A DNA stretch of 64,000 bases, taken from NCBI GenBank assembly GCA_949825065.1, contig OX463859.1:26057847-26121846 (forward strand), read 5' to 3'. Position numbers and translations under genes: made by a program. Positions 1-10,385 of this stretch are shown one piece after another. Numbering within the stretch: the stretch's first letter is position 1; every line of letters begins with the position of its first letter. Under the pieces are notes generated by a model. It searched no databases. It was not told where the DNA came from and saw only the letters and a list, made by a program, of their open reading frames with translations. This DNA comes from Odontocerum albicorne (Eukaryota; Arthropoda; Insecta; Trichoptera; Odontoceridae).

Positions 1-299
1 AAATAGAATCTCAGTTCGCTCGATTCTCTTGCTTCAGTAGCTTTCGGGCATCCGTTTGAGGTGGTCACTTCGCCAGTTTTGTGAACGTCGGCCGATGTTT
101 TTTTCATGTTTTCAGCAATTAAATTTCAATTATTATCACTTTTGACTTTCAATATAATTAATTTAAGCGATTGGCTATGAATATTCTTATTTTTCCGATT
201 TTAAATCGCGCATTCTTACATGTGTATTGAATATAATACATATCACCGGAACGGGCGTAATTTTTTAGCACAGGAAGGGAAAGGTTAAAGTGCTTCCTT

Positions 300-525
300 A
301 AACTTTACACGACACTAAGAGACAGACTATTCCACGCCACATGACCAACGACGGCAAAAGTTCTATCATTATACTCTGCCCCATTGGATTGACTTGGAAC
401 AACCAATTTATTAGTTGATGAAGACATCGATCTCAAAGTTTTACTTCTCTCCGAAAGTACATTCCTCAGACACAGATTCGAAATATACAATGGAGATATC
501 CCATTAAGGGACTTGAATATGTAGC
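300..525 (-). mobile_element. CR1/Jockey-like non-LTR retrotransposon C-terminus (relic)
   Basis: Minus-strand translation gives the run RYIFKSLNGISPLYISNL, then LRS, LVVPSQ, FAVVGHVAWNSL. This pattern (a 'NGxxPxYISDL' helix, a basic 'LRS' stretch, 'LVVP', then 'RAFSVxGPxLWNSLP') is the hallmark of the extreme C-terminus of CR1/Jockey-like reverse transcriptase polyproteins. The endonuclease and reverse transcriptase domains are absent, as expected of a 5'-truncated copy. The frame is open for about 75 codons. What I see is the motif order; the clade assignment is from family knowledge and could be another clade with the same tail. Confidence 0.6.
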
Positions 526-1095
526 GAGTTGCTTATCTTGATATGTCGTGATGATCTTGATTTATATTTATTTAAATATAAATGCTCAGGAATGCGGATA
601 AAAAGCGAAAGTGAACAGCGGGTAATTAATAACAAGTCTTTGACCGTTGAATGTACAATAATAAACAATATTTATTTCTCGGCGCGTAGGTAATTTATAC
701 AAATGAGTGAACCAGTTCGCGATACATATTCTGTCTTACTCTAGCGCGTCCATTGGCGGGTAGATATTTATTTGTATTTGCAGACGGCTAGACAGGTCGC
801 AAATACTATAAAATAGTAAACATTGTTGACGTTCCTGGCGTGTGACAATCTATAAATACTTCATCGGTCATTGACCCTGTATGTTTACTATTTTAACAAT
901 AATTAATTTAATTTAATTATGTTTAACAATTCACTTATTTATTTTGACAATTATTTAGGTAGGTATCCTACAAATATAAAGATACACACTTTGAAATCAA
1001 TCCGTTCGCGACACATAAGCCAGTGAAGACTTTTTAGAAGTGGACCAATATAGCGATATTTCTGACTAACATTACTATCACATGATCGTTCCTAT
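526..1095. other. No gene recognised
   Basis: AT-rich sequence without a supported exon. A 13-nt inverted repeat occurs here (arms 810-822 AAAATAGTAAACA and 882-894), spaced by about 60 nt, which could be the remains of a small terminal-inverted-repeat element. Confidence 0.5.
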
Positions 1096-1443
1096 GAGGT
1101 GCATGGACGCGCGGTAACTCACTAGATTTCCATGTGAAGGGTTGTCGGTTCGAAGCCTGCGTTATGTTAATCCCTTCGGATGGATGACCTATATGGGGAT
1201 GACTTTGCTCATATCTATTATTTAAAAAAAAAAGGAAAAAAAAAACATGTTGGTGTACTCCGATCGTCTCCTTTCGGGTATGCCATCGGATACATTAGAG
1301 CGGTGTGGTTTTCACTCACTTGAAAAGGAGAAAGGGAAGAAAGAAGAAAATAAAATTCCACGGCACGGTCTCACTTTGTAACTGAATTGACATTAGAATA
1401 AGGGGAGGGAATCCTCAATTACGAGGCCCAACAACGACGGCGA
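1096..1443 (+). mobile_element. SINE-A, copy 1 (tRNA-headed SINE-like repeat)
   Basis: The 5' part resembles a tRNA: an A-box-like TGGACGCGCGG and, about 45 nt later, a B-box-like GGTTCGAAGCC. The body contains an A-rich stretch, then a CATGTTGGTG...CTCCGATCGTCTCC segment, and the 3' end reads CTGAATTGAC...AATCCTCAATTACGAGGCCC AACAACGAC. The same order is found at 21480-22170 (same strand) and 17258-18172 (opposite strand). This copy has no internal tandem expansion and so serves as the reference form. RNA polymerase III transcription is inferred from the boxes only. Confidence 0.65.
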
Positions 1444-1509
1444 CATTATCAAAAATTGTTGTTAAATAAACAAAAATTAAGTTCTATAGTCTTAAAGTTG
1501 TTTATTTTT

Positions 1510-1850
1510 GTAAAATTAATTTTTTTTTATACATCAGGCAGAGGGAAGAGAGCGTTAAATCTTTTTATTACGACATACATTTTTCGCCACTTTTACATCC
1601 ATAGATCTCCTCATACAAATTGCATAATTTCTCTGACTTTTATAATTACTTCTTTTAAAATATCATATACTTGGTCCAACCATACTTTCCTTGGTCTTCC
1701 TCTGCCAACACTATCACTCACATTTGCTTTCTATATTTGTTTTGTTATTCTTTCTTCATTCATTAGTTATACAGGTCCAAACTATCTCAGAGTACCCTTT
1801 TTAATACAGTCGTCCATGTTCGTTTTTTTTAATGTTTATTCAAATTTAAT
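1510..1850 (-). mobile_element. RTE-A family LINE, C-terminal fragment
   Basis: Read on the minus strand, this yields NEERITKQ, a short gap, VSDSVGRGRPRKVWLDQVYD and ILKE, interrupted by stops. These are typical of the C-terminal, post-reverse-transcriptase region of RTE-like elements ('RLRWFGHVERM...GRGRPRKxWLD'). Closely related peptides occur at 18361-18935 and 44443-44830 on the same strand. There are several stops, so the copy is dead. Confidence 0.6.
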
Positions 1851-2089
1851 AAATATTTTTACGTTATTGTGGTGTTTCTGATAGCAAATTGGATATTCAG
1901 TATGGACATTATGTGGACTTCAATGTGATTTTTATTAATTGCAAGTACATAAATAAATGGATTTATTTTTATTGTGTTGGGCTCATTGTGTATTGTTTTT
2001 TTATTGTACCATTTTACACTTCCGAAATTTCGAATTAATTTATTAATTTTTATTTGTTGCAACAATTAAGTTATTGGATCGCTTAAATC

Positions 2090-2838
2090 AGAGGTTTCCA
2101 ATTGAAATCATTTGGTGGGTCAAATAAAACATTGCAAATCTTTGATGGGTCACACATATAAATATTTTATTACTTAATAATAATATGACGTTTTTTTATA
2201 TTAAAAATAAACAAAAACCTACAATCGAAATATTTTTATTTTTTTAACTTGGCGAGTTTATTGCCATGTGGCAATCTCTTCCAACCAATCAGAAATATGG
2301 TTTTTATAGGCCCTTAGTCTTAACCAGACTGGAATCCTATTTAAAAAATCTGGGTTCCAGCGGGATCGAACCCGCAACCTCCGGATCGGCAGACAAGTGT
2401 CTTACCATTACGCCACGGAAGTCGTCTGATAGTTTGTAAAATTAATGATACATTTGTTTTTATTATTTGATATTTCTTTTATATCGACTGGTAATTTGGA
2501 CGTCGCGCATCTCAGTTGATTGGTCAAGTTTGCATCCATTTCAACCGACACGTACCATAGGACTGTATCACACTCGTTCTGTATTGCTCAGTGCTAGCGC
2601 TGTAACGCATAACACTTACATTACTACAAATGAATGTCTGGCGCCGGCCTACAGATGCGACACCCAGGTAATAAATAAACTCGTCACTCACAAAATTATT
2701 ATAATTAACGTGCACGGAATTTGTTTTTTTTTTATCAATAACAAAATACAAAACGTATAGATAGTTGCAAACCTCGAAAGGGCCACGCAACATCTTAAAT
2801 TGGGCCACATGCGGCCCGCGGGCCACGATTTAGACATG
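2090..2838. mobile_element. hAT-like non-autonomous element (degraded)
   Basis: The left end begins CAGAGGTTTCCAATTG and continues with TTTGGTGGGTCA. The right end reads GGGCCACATGCGGCCCGCGG and finishes CACGATTTAGACATG. Ends of the type CAGNGGTNTCCAAA with adjacent 'GCGGCCCGCGGGCCAC' are typical of hAT non-autonomous elements in animals. The interior carries a SINE-B copy (2247-2434) on the minus strand, inserted after the hAT-like element arrived. No transposase is seen. The target-site duplication is not clear. Confidence 0.45.
2247..2434 (-). mobile_element. SINE-B, minus-strand copy
   Basis: On the minus strand this gives a tRNA-like head with an A box (TGGCGTAATGG) and a perfect B box (GGGTTCGATCCCGC). 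A body follows with GGATTCCAGTCTGGTTAA and the tail GGTTGGAAGAGATTGCCACA. It is the closest relative of the copy at 36098-36285, and the pair looks the least diverged of the family. It is nested inside the hAT-like element at 2090-2838. Confidence 0.75.
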
Positions 2839-4135
2839 TATGGTTGAAATAAATAAATATAATTATATTTGTCAAGTATCTTTTTATTTCACATCATACA
2901 CTGTTTGATTCTTTATATTCTTTGTTCTTTACGCGTATTTTTTTCAAACATACATTTAGAAAATAATCACCAATATTTCATGACTGAAATATATAAATGA
3001 ACAAAAAAGACATTTTGCAAAAGGTTATCGAACTCTTTGTATAGGCCACGTGTATCTTAGGATAGAATTGACCGGGTTTTTGAACTCTCTATGGGGAAAT
3101 ACATAAAGCGTAATTATGATTCACTCATGTCTTATTCTTACGATAAATTATGTTCAATTTGAGATACTCATGGCTATGGCATGGGATACAATAAATCAAA
3201 GAAAAAGGAAAGTCAAGAATAAAACGCGTAAAATTACCGACTTAATACAGGATGTCCCAAAACATACATATGCATTTTGAATAATTACTAATTCAGTATT
3301 TGTTAAAGTATATCTAAATTTAAAACTTCAAATTAAAGATGACATATGTAGATTTTTATTTATTTATATCAAGTACTTAAATTATGGCCGATTTATATAA
3401 CACTCTGCTGATAACATGATATCTTAAATATTAAAAATAATTTATTTCAGTGTTTGGGCGCATTTTCTTTCAATGACTGCTTTAAATTATTCATTAACTG
3501 TGGCCGGTTTTGTACTATAACCTTCATCTTTGATGAGTCTATATAAAATACAATGGTGTGAGGTCTCAAGAGCGTGTGAGGAAAAATGTTCTCCTCATCT
3601 TTAAACTCTTAATGAATGCGTGGTATGACAAATTTTGGTAGCAAGTTCATGTAAACTAGACGGTGTAAAAAATGTGAATACATATTTTTGACTATATAAT
3701 ATATATTTTCAAACCTTCCCTTGTACGGTCAGCATCTTGAATAAATTACCATATGCTGAAAGAAATAACAGGATAATACTTGCTCCTTTAGGAATGCTCT
3801 CAAAATACATCTTTAGAGTGTTTTATAAATTGAAGATTACTTTTCCACCCTTTACATTTTCTCTGTTTTTTCTGCGGATCTGTGTCAATATTTTTAACTT
3901 TTAAATTATTGCTCTGTTTATCAATTTTGAATTTAATTTTTTTTCTCTTTACGCCAACAGTGAATCTGGACTTGTAGGTTAACGTGTGAATGCGTTAATT
4001 TATATTTTGTAACAATACTTGTTTATAATTATTATTTTTATAACATTTTTAAACTTATCGTAAAAGTGTAATTTACACAAATATGTTTTTTCCCATTGCC
4101 TTTAACATAAATTTGTGTGTGGTTATATGATAATA
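2839..4135. other. No gene recognised
   Basis: AT-rich non-coding sequence with many stops in all frames. No transposon protein or tandem array was identified. Confidence 0.5.
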
Positions 4136-4139
4136 CTAA

Positions 4140-4600
4140 AAGGACAGTTTAAATAGGGCCATATAGATATACTTTCCTCAACGGTGATCTAACTTGGGAT
4201 TCGAACCCACTATTGACAGATTAAAAAAAACAAGCTGAGTGTAAAGATAGGAAATACTCGTAGATAGCAGCGATCATTAGACTAGGCACTTCCCCGCATC
4301 TGTATATGTTTATAAAACCCTTACCACAGGAAGAAGAACTACAAAGAAACTTTTGTAGTTCTTCAGATATGTGATATTAGTACATTTCAATTGATACATT
4401 TTTTGTGCTATAAAGATAAAACATGCGATAGTTGAACATTTTTTGTGCTAAAAAGATAAAACATACGATACTAACACATGCGGCTTTCGGTATGGTGCTT
4501 TATATATATTGTAGTATAGAGGATGCAAACCACCTCATCTTGGTCTATATTCACCCTACTTAACACATCGTTCTAATGATCATCTATTCATCCCTTTTTT
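4140..4600. repeat. Dispersed repeat C, copy 1
   Basis: Blocks here recur in the same order at 14400-15345: GGGATTCGAACCCAC with 'ttgacagat', then CTTTTGTAGTTCTTC, 'cggcttt(c/t)ggt', and 'ttggtctatattcaccctac'. The first block is a reversed B box, suggesting a tRNA-derived head on the minus strand. A 44-bp direct duplication (TTTTTTGTGCTA(T/A)AAAGATAAAACAT) lies at about 4393-4475. Confidence 0.45.
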
Positions 4601-4841
4601 ATCATATCATACGTAACATGCATTTTCTCAGCTTTTTAAATACTTTTTTACTAACATTTACTCCTATATATCAAGGATAAATGTATTTACTGTATTGCTA
4701 TCAATCATTTTATTTTATTTATTCTATACACTTAGTCAACTGAAGATACATATGTTAGATGACCCTTAATTTTAGATGACTTACAGTTGCTCAAAGTAAA
4801 ACCTTCAACTTTCTAAGGCTGCACATAGATAGGAAGGATGG

Positions 4842-5340
4842 AAATGAGTATGACGTGTAATAAAACAAGCATAGTGTAAGTGACGACAGGTAGTTACAGT
4901 AACGTGTGATAAAACAATGCTTGTAAAACTGAAAAGTAAATTATATGAAATCGTTATCAGACCTCTACTCTTGTATGAAGCTGATTACTGAGCAACAAAT
5001 AAATTCTAAATGAGTATGACGTGTAGTAAAACAAGCATAGTGTAAGCCACGACAGGTAGTTGGAGTAACGTGTGATAAAACAATGCTTATAAAACTGAAT
5101 TGTAAATTATATAAAATCGTTATCAGACCTCTACTCTTGTATGAAGCTGATTACTGAGCAACAAATAAGTTCTAAATGAGTATGACGTGTAATAAAACAA
5201 GCATAGTGTAAGCCACGACAGGTAGTTGGAGTAACGTGTGATAAAACACTGCTTGTAAAACTGAATTGTAAATTATATAAAATCGTTATCAGACCTCTAC
5301 TCTTGTATGAAGCTGATTACTGAGCAATAAACAAATTCTA
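4842..5340 (+). repeat. 166-bp tandem repeat, 3 copies, each carrying a LINE peptide piece
   Basis: AAATGAGTATGACGTGTA recurs at 4842, 5008 and 5174, an exact 166-bp period. Each unit ends with a segment translating as IVIRPLLLYEADY, which corresponds to the 'TVIRPVLLYGSETW' motif after the reverse transcriptase domain of RTE-like LINEs. The array runs directly into further LINE sequence at 5341, so a piece of a LINE plus its upstream DNA was triplicated. Differences between units are mostly substitutions. Confidence 0.8.
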
Positions 5341-5480
5341 AGAACAAAGATATAATGTTATCAAAATGCGCATACTACGATGGATTTCAGGAGTGAGAAA
5401 GGAAGGCAAAAAAAGGAACGAGAATGTAACAAGTACCCTGAAAGTGAGGAAGTTTAGATTTCAATGGTGTGGATATTTAA
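5341..5480 (+). mobile_element. RTE-like LINE C-terminal fragment
   Basis: Plus-strand translation gives KMRILRWISGVRK and, further on, RKFRFQWCGYLKP, matching the RTE pattern 'EMRMLRWMxGVxxxDKIRN...RLRWYGHV'. It continues the peptide at the end of the preceding 166-bp units, so both come from one truncated insertion. There is no intact frame. Confidence 0.6.
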
Positions 5481-5990
5481 AACCAGACACTAGGAACGGA
5501 AGTCCCTGGAAATAGAGAAAGAGGCCGTCTTATAAACTATGGTAATACCCATTGACTAAGATATGAGGGATCTGAACCTAACTCCGGAGGTGGGCATAGA
5601 CATAGCGTAGTGCAGAGGGATTAATTACCCAAATAAATGAGAAAATGGGCGATGACTTTGTCAACTAAAGATTCAAATTCTACGTGAGATATTTAGAACA
5701 GTTGAATGGGAAAACTTTTATAATTCTTTACCGAGATAATGTTTGATCGAATTTTACAATAAAGTTATTTTATGTAAGTATGTTTGATTACGAAGGGAAA
5801 ATCCGGGTAACTTAAATTGACTAAGTTTGAAAAACAAGCTTTAGACACGTAAGAATTTATTAGAATATTAATACTAACTTTCCAAGATATTTATCATAAA
5901 ATAAGATGGAATTCATACTTAAATAACTCCAGCTTATTCAAAATTTCGTGGAAATTGTGTATAAGTATAGAAAAATCTAAAAAAAAAATA
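5481..5990. other. No gene recognised
   Basis: AT-rich sequence; nothing identified before the TTAGG-like block. Confidence 0.5.
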
Positions 5991-5991
5991 T

Positions 5992-6197
5992 GGATTAGGT
6001 TAGGTTAGGTAAGGTAAGGCTAAAAGAATATGATGGATTAGGTTAGGTTAGGTTAGGCTAAAAAAATATTATGGGTTAGGTTAGGTTAGGTTAGGCTAAA
6101 AAAATATTATGGATTAGGTTAGGTTAGGTTAGGCTAAAAAAATATTATGGGTTAGGTTAGGTTAGGTTAGGCTAAAAAAATATTATGGATTAGGTTT
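5992..6197 (+). repeat. TTAGG-type interstitial telomere-like repeat in 38-bp units
   Basis: Runs of GGTTAGGTTAGGTTAGG, the ancestral insect telomere pentamer (TTAGG)n, alternate with CTAAAAAAATATTAT. Full 38-bp units start at about 6073, 6111 and 6149, with slightly diverged flanking units. The block ends six bases into a further unit (GGATTAGGTT). It may be an interstitial telomeric sequence from break repair or a telomere-derived minisatellite. Confidence 0.8.
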
Positions 6198-6251
6198 TCT
6201 CTTAATAGTTCCCTCAAATCTAACGATTGTAATCAACATGATCATTAACTA

Positions 6252-7662
6252 TTTTTCTCTAACAAAAGTTATCTCTTGCCCGATACACGTAGTAAAGCTC
6301 AACATTTTCTCTAACAAAAGTTATCTCTTGCCCGATACACGTAGTAAAGCTCAACATTTTCTCTAACAAAAGTTATCTCTTGCCCGATACACGTAGTAAA
6401 GCTCAACATTTTCTCTAACAAAAGTTATCTCTTGCCCGATACACGTAGTAAAGCTCAACATTTTCTCTAACAAAAGTTATCTCTTGCCCGATACACGTAG
6501 TAAAGCTCAACATTTTCTCTAACAAAAGTTATCTCTTGCCCGATACACGTAGTAAAGCTCAACATTTTCTCTAACAAAAGTTATCTCTTGCCCGATACAC
6601 GTAGTAAAGCTCAACATTTTCTCTAACAAAAGTTATCTCTTGCCCGATACACGTAGTAAAGCTCAACATTTTCTCTAACAAAAGTTATCTCTTGCCCGAT
6701 ACACGTAGTAAAGCTCAACATTTTCTCTAACAAAAGTTATCTCTTGCCCGATACACGTAGTAAAGCTCAACATTTTCTCTAACAAAAGTTATCTCTTGCC
6801 CGATACACGTAGTAAAGCTCAACATTTTCTCTAACAAAAGTTATCTCTTGCCCGATACACGTAGTAAAGCTCAACATTTTCTCTAACAAAAGTTATCTCT
6901 TGCCCGATACACGTAGTAAAGCTCAACATTTTCTCTAACAAAAGTTATCTCTTGCCCGATACACGTAGTAAAGCTCAACATTTTCTCTAACAAAAGTTAT
7001 CTCTTGCCCGATACACGTAGTAAAGCTCAACATTTTCTCTAACAAAAGTTATCTCTTGCCCGATACACGTAGTAAAGCTCAACATTTTCTCTAACAAAAG
7101 TTATCTCTTGCCCGATACACGTAGTAAAGCTCAACATTTTCTCTAACAAAAGTTATCTCTTGCCCGATACACGTAGTAAAGCTCAACATTTTCTCTAACA
7201 AAAGTTATCTCTTGCCCGATACACGTAGTAAAGCTCAACATTTTCTCTAACAAAAGTTATCTCTTGCCCGATACACGTAGTAAAGCTCAACATTTTCTCT
7301 AACAAAAGTTATCTCTTGCCCGATACACGTAGTAAAGCTCAACATTTTCTCTAACAAAAGTTATCTCTTGCCCGATACACGTAGTAAAGCTCAACATTTT
7401 CTCTAACAAAAGTTATCTCTTGCCCGATACACGTAGTAAAGCTCAACATTTTCTCTAACAAAAGTTATCTCTTGCCCGATACACGTAGTAAAGCTCAACA
7501 TTTTCTCTAACAAAAGTTATCTCTTGCCCGATACACGTAGTAAAGCTCAACATTTTCTCTAACAAAAGTTATCTCTTGCCCGATACACGTAGTAAAGCTC
7601 AACATTTTCTCTAACAAAAGTTATCTCTTGCCCGATACACGTAGTAAAGCTCAACATTTTCT
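6252..7662 (+). repeat. 52-bp satellite, about 27 apparently identical copies
   Basis: The unit begins AACATTTTCTCTAACAAAAG and ends GTAGTAAAGCTC. The phase is exact: a unit starts at 6301 and another at 7653, precisely 26 x 52 bases later, and I see no substitution between copies. Only the edges differ (ACTATTTTT at about 6247, CTTATCCAAGG after 7660). Such uniformity implies very recent amplification or continuing homogenisation. All frames contain stops in the unit, so it is non-coding. Confidence 0.97.
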
Positions 7663-7975
7663 TATCCAAGGATATAAAGAAAGGTGATGAAATTGAACAA
7701 AAAAGTTTTTTTTTAAATATGGCCAACATGTAGTTATATGTTGGTTAAATACATGTTTTAAAACGATGTTTTAATTATTCAGTGCCAATGAAAAAATAAC
7801 ACTTTAATTCATTTCGATCTCTCCACCACCCATAATATTATGAGGGACAACATAAATCCTCATCCAGCGTAACCTACAGATGAAGATCAAAATCTTCTTT
7901 ATTGTTTTTTTAGCGCAACTGCACGTAGTGACTAAAAGAAGACTTAAGGTCTGACATCACGGGAAAAAGAAAATC
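7663..7975. other. No gene recognised
   Basis: Short AT-rich spacer between the 52-bp satellite and the LINE fragment at 7976; no feature seen. Confidence 0.5.
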
Positions 7976-8345
7976 CTCTATGGCTCCGAATGCTGGACGA
8001 TGTATAACTCTTACTCTAGGCAACTAGAAACTGCTGAAATGCGCATGCTAAGATGGTCAGCTGGTGTGTCCTTAAGAGACAAAATAAAAAGCTCACGCAT
8101 TCGTGGAAGCCTAGGTGTTACAAACATCAACAGCAAGATGGAGGAGAGGCGATTGAGATGGTATAGGCACGTTGGACGCCGAGCACCCGATCACATTGTG
8201 AACCAGGCAATCTCCATGGATCTTCCTCGAATAACAACCAGAGGAAGACCAAAGAATTCATGGGTGGTGCAAAAAGTTTAATGTATTTGACACGAAAATA
8301 TAAAGTGGCTTGAAGCCGTGCGTTCAAGCAGCCCAGCAAGTTTCC
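7976..8345 (+). mobile_element. RTE-like LINE, C-terminal fragment (open for about 100 codons)
   Basis: The translation begins LYGSECWTM and continues QLETAEMRMLRWSAGVS, DKIKSSRIRGSLGV, MEERRLRWYRHVGRR and TTRGRPKNSWVVQK. This is the conserved region following the reverse transcriptase domain in RTE (BovB-like) elements. After 8275 the frame breaks, but KWLEAVRSSSPASFQYFQ in another frame looks like the last residues of the same protein, so one indel separates the parts. The endonuclease and RT domains are missing (5' truncation). The string AGTTTAATGTATTTGACACG in the broken part recurs at 10909. Confidence 0.8.
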
Positions 8346-9170
8346 AGTACTTTCAATGAAAACTCACAACAAAGTAGTATAACACTATAAAGATCCCTTC
8401 TTCGTCACTTTTAAATTTACTTTCACGCAAGCCTAATTTTAGTTTCGAAAAATAAAAAAAAATATGTCAATGGCCTTAGTCAGAGTGGCTGATTCAATCT
8501 TAGAAACCACGATGTGGAATGGCCATCTTTGTAGCAACAAAAGTGTGCACATGCGCACTGTCTTATAATAAGCTAACAATTCATTTTATATTTCATCAAC
8601 GTATTGCCATAATCTTTTCCTGTAAAGTATTGATGTATTTTTTTTGGGTTTGTATCATCTTGACTTTTTTTAACCGCGGTGATCCCAAACGGCGCTCCAT
8701 CATTGAGTTTCCTTTTGACAGAGGATCATTGTACAAAACCATATCATTATTTCTCGTAACAATTGAAAACTATTTCTTTCTCATTGCAGAGCATTACGAA
8801 TTCATTACAACATCTAACACGTCGTTGCCTTTGGACTGAATTCTTGAGATTTGGTACTCGTCTTGCGCTCACCTTAATTATGCTAAAATTATCAGTTTCA
8901 GTTCAATATCACATCCACTCACGTTGTTATGGAGGACAAAATAACTCTCCATCTAGCGCTTTGCTGCTAAATGATCAATCTTTTAGTTTAAAGCACTTGC
9001 CCTTGTACTAATAAAACTGTTTTTGAAATAAACGATTCTGCTGGTCTGCCATGACGAGGGTCCTCTTCAATCTGACTTGAAAGTGAAAAAAAGTAAGATT
9101 CGAAAGTTGATATATAATTGTATATTATTTATAGTTAAGGCATTGACATTGTTGAAATTTAAATACAATG
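8346..9170. other. No gene recognised
   Basis: Two overlapping open frames of 106 and 82 codons occur at 8519-9011, but they show no recognisable motif and have the composition of chance frames. The last 60 bp before 9060 resembles foldback-family DNA only weakly. Confidence 0.45.
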
Positions 9171-9296
9171 TAATTTGTTTTGATCAAACAAGACTCATCG
9201 TTTGTGCTTCCCTGATTATGAGGTGAAAGCCTTTGAATCGGTAGAGTTATACCGTTACGAAAAGTGGATAAACAGCGTTTATTAAAACAAATTACG
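9171..9296. mobile_element. FB1 foldback element, copy 1 (left arm truncated)
   Basis: Starts AATTTGTTTTGATCAAACA and then shows the right-arm order CCTGATTATGAGGTGAAAGC, GGTAGAGTTATACCGTTACG, GTGGATAAACAGCG and AAAACAAATTACG. The same ordered blocks are found at 12523-12750, 41690-41802, 54856-55810 and 59013-59172, where inverted arms are visible. No protein is encoded. It is a non-autonomous terminal-inverted-repeat element of unknown superfamily. Confidence 0.65.
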
Positions 9297-10385
9297 TTAT
9301 TTTCGTTTACGAAGTTTTTCATATAGTAGGGGATTTATTTTGTGAGGTGCTAAAGCCTTGTATACCACCCTGGTTTTATATAACCAAAATTACGTTTGAG
9401 GTTACATCCTTAAGGTAACAACTCGTTGAATTATCGAAATTAGCTTCCCAAGTGTAATATTAAAACTGTGGTTTACAAAATAATTACAGTGGAGAGAACT
9501 AAGCCGTAATGGCATTACACCAGCCAGGATACGCACTAAAATATAAATTAGAAGCTATACTCTAAAATTAATTGTTTCATGGTATTTATGATGAAGGAGT
9601 AATTACTTTAGACGGAAATTCTTGTGAAATATTTTATGAAAATAGAGACGAAAACTTAGCAAGTGTTTTTTTTTAACAAGTGCTCTCTTTAAATTTATTA
9701 AAACTATAACGAAATAAGTTAAATTATTCTACAATAGTCGGTTGCTTATCATCGAAATATGTTTATTTTATTGAGATTATTTTTACCTCCGCTGTTTCCT
9801 TTTTGTTTTTGCATAACTTTAAATAAGACAAACTGTCCATATCAGCTGTCTTACTAGTTTCATTGCCTTTTCTGATATATCCGATTTATATCACACATTA
9901 ATGATGTGATGGAATAAAGAACAATGTTTCAGTCACATTGATTGTCAGCGTGTTCAAGTTAACTTTGGATAAATCACACTACCAGAGGTTTAAAAGAATT
10001 CTAAGTACAGTATAATAATGCTTTTAGAATCTTATTTAAACTACCGAGATATTGTAGTGATTCATAGATGTATGCTCTGGGTCATCTGCCAGATTCTGAT
10101 GCACTTATGAGGCAACGCACATAGATATATAATACGTAAGCGTATGATGCGAACTGGCAACTCATTAATTAGAATTATTACACGCTAACAATTTCTTGTG
10201 ATACAAAAAATAATGCGATTAAATAGTAAATAAATGATAATCGTCACAAAAAGTGAATATTCTGAACAGAATGATAATATTACTTTTATTTTTAGAGTTT
10301 TTAAAATTAGTTTTATGTAAAAGTAATTGTTTTTTTTAATTTATTTATATAATTGTTTATGTATTTTTGTAAGGCTTGAATCACG
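9297..10385. other. No gene recognised
   Basis: AT-rich sequence with no supported exon, tandem array or transposon protein. Confidence 0.5.

Noticed and set aside
6252..7662. Possible CRISPR array or centromeric CENP-B-box satellite
   Set aside because: There are no unique spacers, since the 52-bp units are directly contiguous, and the sequence context is eukaryotic. CGTGTATCGGG on the minus strand has the wrong spacing for a CENP-B box.
8519..9011. Overlapping 106- and 82-codon plus frames
   Set aside because: No family motif, hydrophobic chance composition, and no splice or start context.
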